Made by a program: the position numbers and the translations under genes. From NCBI RefSeq assembly GCF_902726565.1, contig NZ_CACVAF010000001.1:526685-590684 (forward strand): 64,000 nucleotides of DNA, written 5' to 3'. Shown here in pieces: positions 58,272 to 64,000 of the stretch (position 1 is its first letter; each line of letters starts with the position of its first letter). The notes under the pieces were generated by a model. It was not told where the DNA came from, searched no databases, and was given only the letters and a program-made list of their open reading frames with translations. The stretch is from Yersinia vastinensis. GTDB lineage: Bacteria > Pseudomonadota > Gammaproteobacteria > Enterobacterales > Enterobacteriaceae.

Positions 58272-59579
58272 TTAGGCAGCCGACTGTTTTTTATTGCGGC
58301 GTTCAGCAAACAGGGCAATTAGGAACACGGCACCAATCAAATCGAAGAAGCCCATGGCGATAAACAGGGGGTTAAAGCCGATAGTGTCGGAAACCGCCCC
58401 AATCAATAGGGTGAATAGGAAGCTGGCGATCCAAGCGGAGGAACCGCGCAACCCGTTAACCGTCGCCACTTGGTTTTTATCAAAAGATTCAACGACTAAT
58501 GCACTTAACATGCAGGAGATAACCTGATGACCGAAGCCGCCGATAGAGATCAATGCAATCGCCAGATAGGGATCTTTAGTGATGGCCACGAAGGCCAGTG
58601 AGACCATCATAAAAGCGCCGGTCACTGAACTGGCAACCACAGAGTTGATGCGGCTGCAACCGAACCATTTTTGGTAAAGTTTGGTTAAGTAACCACTGGC
58701 AACACTGCCGATATCTGCCGCGAGGAAGGGCAGCCAAGCAAACATAGCAATCTGTTTCAGGTCCATGCCGCGTTCGGTCGCCAGATAAAGCGGGACCCAG
58801 AAGCTAAAAACTGCCCATGCCGGTTCTGCCAAAAAAGCGGGAATAGCGATGCCGTAAAACTTCTTGTTTTTACTAAGGATGGACAGTGATTTCAGGAAAG
58901 GCAGCCGTGGCAGTACGGGTTCATTATCCTGATGAATCAGTTCAAATTCTTCTTTGCTTAGATTGGGGTGAGTATCCGGTGAGTGGTAAAAACGCCACCA
59001 CAACAATACCCACACCATGGCTAAAGCACCGGAGAATAAAAACGCGCCTTGCCAGCCGAGAGCCACATGCGCCAGTACAATAATGGGAGGGGCCAACATC
59101 GCACCGATAGAGAAGCCAACGCCAGCCCAACCCGCCGCAATCGGACGCTCTTTTTTCGGGAACCAGTCAGAAATGGCTTTGGCATTTGCTGGTGTTGCGG
59201 CGGCCTCGGCACTGCCCATAAAGAAGCGCAGCACCGCTAATTGGAACCAGGTTCCTGCCCCGGCGTGCATCATACACACCACGGCCCAAACACTGGCGCA
59301 AATCAGGAACCCCATCTTTAAACCGATGACGTCAATTAGCCAACCACACAGTGGCTGGAACACGGTATAAGCCAATTGAAATGACGCCACAATCCAGGAG
59401 TATTGCTCGGTGGTCATATTCAAACTGGTTTTTAGTTCGGGGGCGAGAATACCCAGAGAGTTGCGGGTAATATAGTTAACGGTGACCCCAAGCAGAAATA
59501 GCGCCAGCATCCACCAACGTAGTGATTTTATTTTTCGCCGCCCAACAACTTTAGCGGATTGATTAATCTCAACACTCAT
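58272..59579 (-). CDS. MFS transporter, hexuronate/anion-cation symporter type
   Basis: A 435-residue, 12-TM major facilitator of the ACS family resembling ExuT: VNYITRNSLGILAPELK in TM1, SWIVASFQLAYTVFQPLCGWL in TM2 (shown in part), and FFMGSAEAAATPANAKAISDWFPKKER. Strong ribosome site CAGGAGGCTGGG before ATG. First gene of a two-gene operon with the GH31 hydrolase, so the substrate is likely a sugar acid glycoside or oligosaccharide; this is inference. Confidence 0.88.
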   Translation of the reverse strand: MSVEINQSAKVVGRRKIKSLRWWMLALFLLGVTVNYITRNSLGILAPELKTSLNMTTEQYSWIVASFQLAYTVFQPLCGWLIDVIGLKMGFLICASVWAVVCMMHAGAGTWFQLAVLRFFMGSAEAAATPANAKAISDWFPKKERPIAAGWAGVGFSIGAMLAPPIIVLAHVALGWQGAFLFSGALAMVWVLLWWRFYHSPDTHPNLSKEEFELIHQDNEPVLPRLPFLKSLSILSKNKKFYGIAIPAFLAEPAWAVFSFWVPLYLATERGMDLKQIAMFAWLPFLAADIGSVASGYLTKLYQKWFGCSRINSVVASSVTGAFMMVSLAFVAITKDPYLAIALISIGGFGHQVISCMLSALVVESFDKNQVATVNGLRGSSAWIASFLFTLLIGAVSDTIGFNPLFIAMGFFDLIGAVFLIALFAERRNKKQSAA

Positions 59580-59676
59580 CCCAGCCTCCTGGAGTTAGTC
59601 GGCAGTTAATTAACCGGACCAACTTATTGTTTTGGTATGATCCATTTTCGGTTATTAAGATTATGCTGAGTTTTAA

Positions 59677-59692
59677 TGTGACCCTGCTCACA
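59677..59692. promoter_or_regulatory. CRP (cAMP receptor protein) binding site
   Basis: TGTGA-CCCTGC-TCACA is a perfect match to the CRP consensus TGTGA-N6-TCACA. It lies 98 bases upstream of the MFS start, so the glycoside operon should be under catabolite control. Confidence 0.85.
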
Positions 59693-59780
59693 GTAAAACA
59701 AGCTAATAAAACATACTAAATTGATATTGTTAGTTTTTTTATATTTAATCAAAAATAACCGGACTGATAAGTTTTTAAAA

Positions 59781-59792
59781 TTGGTTTACCAA
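59781..59792. promoter_or_regulatory. Candidate LacI-family operator
   Basis: TTGGTTTACCAA is a 12-bp perfect-arm palindrome (TTGGT/ACCAA, centre TT) between the operon and its likely regulator. LacI proteins bind even-spaced palindromes of this size, but the centre is not the usual CG. Confidence 0.45.
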
Positions 59793-59951
59793 AACAAGGT
59801 AGCTAGCTTAAATTGGTATTAATACGCGTTTTTTTGAAAAAATTTTCATACGCTGAGTAATATTCCAGCATTTATATTGAGTAATGCTGTGAATAAGCTA
59901 TTTTCTGGCTATGAAAATTTTTTCATTTGCTAATTTGAGAGAGATCACAAA

Positions 59952-61031
59952 ATGAATGGAAAGCTAAAAATACAAGAAATAGCCAATCAGACGGGTCTTT
60001 CAATTAGCACGGTATCCCGAGTATTAGCCGGTAAATCTAACACCAGCGCGAAAGCAAAACAGCAGGTCATGGCTTGCGCGCAATCACAAGGAATCTTGCA
60101 GAATTTATCCAGTGGGCGGCTCATGCTTAACAATATTATGGTATTTGCGCCGCACCGAGCCTTTGATGTTCGTACCGATATTTTTTACTACAAAGTCATT
60201 CAGGGAATTACCGAAGCGGTCAGTCAACATGAAGTAATGATTCGCTACTGTGGATTATCTGAAACCCACAGTGACATCTCGCTGTTTCTGGAAAAAATAA
60301 CCCACCCGCAAACGGAGGCGGCAATCATCATTGGTATTGATGATCCACGTGTTCATACCTTGGCAGCAGGGGTCCATAAACCGTCGATATTGATCAATTG
60401 CCGTGATAAAGAGATGTCATTGGATAGTGTTTCTCCAGACCACCAATTGATCGGAGAATTCTCAGCCAACTATCTGATACAACAGGGGCACCGGCGTATC
60501 CTGACATTGCAATGTTTACGACGTAATACCATGGAACTGCGGCTGGTGGGAATTAAAGAGGCTTTTGTCAGCAATAATATGAGTTTTGATGATGACCAGC
60601 ATTTAGTCACCACCCATGGCTTTGGTGCTGAAGAAGCAGAGCAAGCCATTACTGCTTATATCGCCGCCTGCGAGGATAAAAGCCAGCTGCCTACAGCCAT
60701 TTTAGCCGGTGGGGACTACATGGCAGTAGGGGCAGTTAATGCACTGAATAAGTTAAAAATCAATGTGCCTGATAACATGTCAGTGATGAGTATGGATGGC
60801 TTTAATCTAGCCGAGATCCATGACGTGCCACTGACGGCGGTACATGTTCCGCGTGATGAGTTGGGTGCAGAGGCGATTTCGTTGTTACAACGACGTTTAC
60901 TGCGTCCGGATGCCCCTTTCAGTAATACTCTCTTGCAAGGCAAGCTGGTGGTGCGCTCCTCTGTAAAACAGGTAAACCAGAAAAGGGCGGCGCCTGTTGC
61001 CAATAAAACCAGCGACCAGTTATATGATTAA
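59952..61031 (+). CDS. LacI-family transcriptional regulator
   Basis: A 359-residue regulator: LacI helix-turn-helix at 6-26 (IQEIANQTGLSISTVSRVLAG), hinge region about 48-60, and a periplasmic-binding-protein-like effector domain (GDYMAVGAVNALNKL, VMSMDGFNLAEI). Divergent from the MFS-GH31 operon, which it most likely represses until a sugar inducer binds. AGAGAGATCAC before ATG. Confidence 0.9.
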   Translation: MNGKLKIQEIANQTGLSISTVSRVLAGKSNTSAKAKQQVMACAQSQGILQNLSSGRLMLNNIMVFAPHRAFDVRTDIFYYKVIQGITEAVSQHEVMIRYCGLSETHSDISLFLEKITHPQTEAAIIIGIDDPRVHTLAAGVHKPSILINCRDKEMSLDSVSPDHQLIGEFSANYLIQQGHRRILTLQCLRRNTMELRLVGIKEAFVSNNMSFDDDQHLVTTHGFGAEEAEQAITAYIAACEDKSQLPTAILAGGDYMAVGAVNALNKLKINVPDNMSVMSMDGFNLAEIHDVPLTAVHVPRDELGAEAISLLQRRLLRPDAPFSNTLLQGKLVVRSSVKQVNQKRAAPVANKTSDQLYD

Positions 61032-61164
61032 CATCAGTGATTCGGTCACAAATGCGGCTGTAACATGAAATGAAAAGGGTAAGCTATAGTTTAGGGTTAT
61101 GGATCCCCGAGTTAAAAGTGAAGAGAAGTATGTATTAATAGGTTTTATATAAATCAGATGGGGA

Positions 61165-61292
61165 TATCTTATAGACGCCCGTCATTTTCAACTGCAGGTC
61201 TATTGGTGGCGCTCAATGACCCGAAGCACTTGACCGCGTAAGTTCATCGGGATTTTTTACTCGCCGCCTTTCTGCACCTTGAAATTTATTGT
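61165..61292. repeat. Diverged ERIC element upstream of cbpA
   Basis: One copy of the ERIC plan is readable: GTCATTTTCAACTGCAGGTC at the left, GGTGGCGCTCAATGACCCGA, a central dyad ACTTGACCGCGTAAGTTCATCGGG (given in part) and CTCGCCGCCTTTCTGCA at the right. It is more diverged than the triplicate at 5.1-5.5 kb and ends about 35 bases before the cbpA start, in its 5' UTR. Confidence 0.75.
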
Positions 61293-61324
61293 GTGTAACA
61301 CATTGAATTTAAGGATATTATTGC

Positions 61325-62275
61325 ATGGAATTTAAAGACTATTACGCCATCATGGGAGTGGAGCCTACCGCTTCCCTAAAAGAGATTAAAACCGCTTATC
61401 GTCGGCTAGCCCGCAAATACCACCCAGATGTCAGCTCTGAAGCCGATGCTGAAAGTAAGTTTAAGGAAGTGGCTGAAGCTTATGAAGTTTTAAAAGACAC
61501 TGAGCGGCGGGCTGAATATGACGAATTAAGATTACATCGTAATGATCCCCATTTTGGCCAACAGCAAGCAGCCTACAACACAGGAGGTCAGCAATGGCAT
61601 AGTGGTGCTGGGGGCGGTGCGCATGATTTTTCCGATTTCTTCGAATCTTTCTTCGCCCATCGTGGCTCTGCAACTGGGCATGCATCTCATCGCACCTCTC
61701 AAGGGATTCGCGGGCAAGATCTGGAGATGGAGTTACCCCTCTTTTTAGAAGAGACCTTAGCTGAACAAACTCGTTCGATCTCTTACAAAATACCGACCAT
61801 TGATGCATCGGGTCGAGCTGGTGCTGAAACCTCTAAGACTCTGAAAGTTAAAATACCGGCAGGTGTGGGCGATGGTGAGCGGATTCGTCTTAAAGGGCAG
61901 GGCGCGCCGGGCTTTGCGGGGGGAGCTAATGGCGATTTATTCCTGATCATTCGTATTGCCCCACATCCACTGTTTGATATTGATGGCCAAAACTTACAAA
62001 TAGTGGTGCCGCTAGCGCCATGGGAAGCGGCACTGGGTGCCAGTGTCGAGGTCCCGACGTTGACAGGGAAAATATCTTTAACGATTCCGGCAGGAAGTCA
62101 GAGTGGTCAGCGGTTGCGCATTAAAGGCAAAGGTCTGGTCAGCAAAAAAGGAACGGGTGATTTGTATGCGGCCCTCAAGGTGGTTATGCCGCCGAAACCA
62201 GACGAGAAAACGCGAGCACTTTGGCAACAATTGTCAGAGCAAGCGGCATTTAATCCTCGGACTGAATGGGAGTAA
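61325..62275 (+). CDS. cbpA: Curved DNA-binding protein / J-domain co-chaperone CbpA
   Basis: A 316-residue DnaJ-type co-chaperone. J domain at 1-70 with HPD at residues 33-35; Gly/Phe-type linker ~75-125 ([12 protein letters not shown]); two C-terminal substrate-binding beta domains ([39 protein letters not shown]). No zinc fingers, which separates it from DnaJ. It binds curved DNA and assists DnaK; CbpM, encoded six bases downstream, inhibits it. Confidence 0.95.
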   Translation: MEFKDYYAIMGVEPTASLKEIKTAYRRLARKYHPDVSSEADAESKFKEVAEAYEVLKDTERRAEYDELRLHRNDPHFGQQQAAYNTGGQQWHSGAGGGAHDFSDFFESFFAHRGSATGHASHRTSQGIRGQDLEMELPLFLEETLAEQTRSISYKIPTIDASGRAGAETSKTLKVKIPAGVGDGERIRLKGQGAPGFAGGANGDLFLIIRIAPHPLFDIDGQNLQIVVPLAPWEAALGASVEVPTLTGKISLTIPAGSQSGQRLRIKGKGLVSKKGTGDLYAALKVVMPPKPDEKTRALWQQLSEQAAFNPRTEWE

Positions 62276-62281
62276 CAGATT

Positions 62282-62587
62282 ATGGCTGAAATAGAAATCA
62301 CTTACACCGTGACTGAATTATGCCAGTCAACAGGGATTATGCAGGACGAACTGGTTGAGGTGGTCGGGCTGGGTGTGATTGTACCGTTAGAGCCGGCAGA
62401 TACTGTCTGGGTTTTTGACGCAGATGCACTGAGCTGCCTTAAACGTGCCTGTCGCTTGCAAAATGAGTTGGATCTGGACTGGTCTGGTGTAGCAATGACC
62501 TTAACGTTGCTTGAAAGAATTGAGCAGCTAAAGAAAGAGAACGAGCAACTACGTCGGCAGCTTGATCGTTTTATACAGACATCATAA
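62282..62587 (+). CDS. cbpM: CbpA modulator CbpM
   Basis: A 101-residue MerR-like-fold adaptor that binds the CbpA J domain and blocks its activity. N-terminal YTVTELCQSTGIMQDELVEV and LLERIEQLKKENEQLRRQLD, a C-terminal coiled coil. Six bases after cbpA, the universal cbpA-cbpM pair. Confidence 0.93.
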   Translation: MAEIEITYTVTELCQSTGIMQDELVEVVGLGVIVPLEPADTVWVFDADALSCLKRACRLQNELDLDWSGVAMTLTLLERIEQLKKENEQLRRQLDRFIQTS

Positions 62588-62597
62588 TGCAAATCAC

Positions 62598-62628
62598 CCG
62601 GGTTGGTGCTCACTGTGGCCCAACCCGG
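62598..62628. terminator. Hairpin between convergent cbpM and oxidoreductase gene
   Basis: Perfect 9-bp stem CCGGGTTGG/CCAACCCGG with a 13-base loop; a short T-rich tail (CACTTTTAT) follows on the plus strand. Confidence 0.7.
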
Positions 62629-62636
62629 TGCCACTT

Positions 62637-63599
62637 TTATTTGATAGACAGCACAGACCGAATATCACTGTTTTTATTTACATTCCAGACTTCACTAACC
62701 TCTTCTAGCCGATGAAGCTGAGTTTCAATACTGAGCTTTTGTTGGGCAGCAAGGCTAAAAATGTCAGCAACAATGCGCTTCAATTCAGCAATCGGTGGGA
62801 AATTCCCGGTGCCACTTCCCAGAATATGTAGATTAGCGCTCCGCAGAACGGCGGAAGGAAGCTGTAGAGTAGGGGATGCCATCGAGCCAACATTCACTAG
62901 CCGAATGCCTTGCTCATTAGCATGGGCAGTCAGATCGTGGCGGGTCAGTGCAGCGAAAAGTGCCTCGGTTGCTGGCCCCCAAATATAATCCACAATGACG
63001 TCATAACCGGTTGGTCCGGCAGCTTGAGTAAATGCTTCAGTTAACTCCGCGCCCTGCAACGTTAGATTCACCGTGGCATCGGCTCCTAATGTTGCCAACA
63101 CTTCTTGACGCCGACCGGCAGCAATCACGCGGCCAGCCCCTAGATGACGTGCAGCGGCAATAGCCAACTTACCTGACGTGCCGGTAGCTCCGATGATGAG
63201 CACGGTCTCTCCAGGTTGAATCCTAGCCCGCCAGACTAGTGGTAACCAAGCGGCCAATGCAGGGTTGATTAATGCCGCTGCTGTAGCATCATTAATTTCG
63301 GGTGGTACTGGAACAGACCAAGAGGCTGCAGCCCGCTCGGCCATCGCCCCAAATGGTTGGCGAAATGAGGCAAAGTAAACACGGGATCCATCCTCAAGAT
63401 ACCCGACACCATCAGTCCCCGGGATGATGGGCAGTGTTTTTGGGCTTGAATAATGCGTACCTCGCACGATGGCGCGATCAAGTTGTTTGATACCCGCGGC
63501 TACCACATTAATCACTGTTTCACCGGGTAAGGGCATCGGCTCAGAAAACTGCCCAAAAACAGGCGGGGCATCAAGCGTTTTAACGATTGCAGCTTTCAT
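62637..63599 (-). CDS. MDR-family zinc-independent quinone oxidoreductase-like protein
   Basis: A 320-residue medium-chain dehydrogenase/reductase. GroES-like N-terminal domain with PGTDGVGYLEDGSRVYF, then a Rossmann domain with LIIGATGTSGKLAIAAARHLGAGRVIAAGR (given as IGATGTSGKLAI). Catalytic zinc ligands of alcohol dehydrogenases are not evident, so a quinone-reductase-like NADPH enzyme is more likely. Substrate unknown. Convergent with cbpAM. Confidence 0.82.
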   Translation of the reverse strand: MKAAIVKTLDAPPVFGQFSEPMPLPGETVINVVAAGIKQLDRAIVRGTHYSSPKTLPIIPGTDGVGYLEDGSRVYFASFRQPFGAMAERAAASWSVPVPPEINDATAAALINPALAAWLPLVWRARIQPGETVLIIGATGTSGKLAIAAARHLGAGRVIAAGRRQEVLATLGADATVNLTLQGAELTEAFTQAAGPTGYDVIVDYIWGPATEALFAALTRHDLTAHANEQGIRLVNVGSMASPTLQLPSAVLRSANLHILGSGTGNFPPIAELKRIVADIFSLAAQQKLSIETQLHRLEEVSEVWNVNKNSDIRSVLSIK

Positions 63600-63847
63600 T
63601 ATTTCACCTCACTTTCGTGTGCTAATCAGTAAAGCAACCAATCTGAACCGAATTCATTTTGAAGACAATACATCCTGTAAGTGATTAGTTTATTGCCAAT
63701 AATACCGGTTAAAGACAGATAATTTTGTTATTAATCCATCATTAACTTATGAGTTGCAACATAATGCAAATTGCATGTACTACATTTAAATAGCTGCTTG
63801 CTTATTGAGCAGTATCAAAATCACAACAATAGCTTTGAGGAGAGAGT

Positions 63848-64000
63848 ATGAGCAAAATACCGAGTTGCTGTTCAGAAGAGAACCATCCGAATAGTCGGCG
63901 AAACATGCTCAAAGCTGCTTTGGGTATTACCGCTGCAGGGGTAATAGGCGGGATTGGATTGGGAATGCCTCAAATATCCTATGCTGCGGCGCTGACGCAA
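63848..64000 (+). CDS. N-terminus of a Tat-exported protein, possibly carbonic anhydrase (3' end outside window)
   Basis: The first 51 codons are in the window. A twin-arginine signal is clear: SRRNMLKAALGITAAG, then a hydrophobic Gly/Ala stretch and a cleavage-like SYAAAL. GAGGAGAGAGT before ATG is a good ribosome site. The N-terminus resembles periplasmic beta-type carbonic anhydrases of enterobacteria from memory; the enzyme part is not visible, so the product is a guess. Confidence 0.55.
   Translation, partial: MSKIPSCCSEENHPNSRRNMLKAALGITAAGVIGGIGLGMPQISYAAALTQ

Larger units (their letters stand above)
59580..59951. other. Divergent regulatory region between the MFS-GH31 operon and lacI-type gene
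   Basis: 372 A/T-rich bases without a gene. It contains a perfect CRP site at 59677-59692, a TTGGTTTACCAA palindrome at 59781-59792 and two related TTGGTAT words at about 59630 and 59816 that could be half-operators. Confidence 0.6.

Overview
The window is enterobacterial chromosome, most likely from a Yersinia species outside the pestis group. The conserved part follows Enterobacterales order (gcvP-ygfF, yqfA, ygfZ/sdhE-cptA, fldB, xerD-dsbC-recJ-prfB-lysS-glyU). It carries ERIC-type intergenic repeats, and the type I-F CRISPR repeat closely resembles the Yersinia pestis repeat. The genus is an inference from synteny and sequence flavour; I could not run a search.

Layout. 1-18.2 kb is core genome: the 3' part of gcvP, ygfF, an HD-domain hydrolase, yqfA (trhA), a threefold tandem ERIC element, ygfZ, the divergent sdhE-cptA pair running straight into creB-creC-creD, fldB, xerD, dsbC, recJ, prfB with its programmed +1 frameshift, lysS, and a tRNA-Gly(CCC) gene (glyU). 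From 18.3 to about 35 kb, next to the tRNA 3' end, lies an accessory zone: two broken P4-type integrases, an IS30 remnant, and a complete type I-F CRISPR-Cas locus (cas1, cas2-3, cas8f/csy1, cas5f/csy2, cas7f/csy3, cas6f/csy4). Its single array has 68 apparently identical repeats plus one degenerate terminal repeat, giving 68 spacers. Beyond the array are a DUF4279 putative immunity gene and a 5'-truncated CdiA toxin end on the minus strand. From 35.2 kb comes arsR-arsB-arsC. Next is a block matching the E. coli acid-response region gene for gene: yfdX, frc, oxc, yfdV, yfdE, then evgS-evgA on the minus strand and emrK-emrY on the plus strand. An IS3 remnant sits at 51.5 kb. The rest (51.8-64 kb) holds yiaV-yiaW, a PAS-GGDEF diguanylate cyclase, an Lrp-type regulator divergent from a DUF2000 gene, a glycoside operon (GH31 hydrolase and MFS transporter) divergent from a LacI regulator, cbpA-cbpM, an MDR-family oxidoreductase, and the start of a Tat-exported protein.

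How the genes work together. The I-F locus should be a complete adaptive immune system: Cas1 and Cas2-3 for acquisition and interference, and the four Csy proteins for the surveillance complex and crRNA processing. The EvgS/EvgA phosphorelay probably controls both emrKY and the oxalate block, because 18-bp EvgA-box-like inverted repeats precede yfdX, frc and the evgA/emrK divergence. Frc, Oxc, YfdE and YfdV form an oxalate/formate CoA-transfer and decarboxylation module that consumes protons.

The most unusual item is a single CRISPR-repeat-like element on the minus strand in the 218-bp gap between cas2-3 and csy1. It keeps the 5-bp stem through a compensatory change and keeps seven bases of the 3' handle, so it may be a crRNA-like regulatory RNA or a fossil repeat. 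The orphan CdiA toxin tail with its NTGG-repeat linker and the preserved acid-response block beside a tRNA integration site also deserve a second look.
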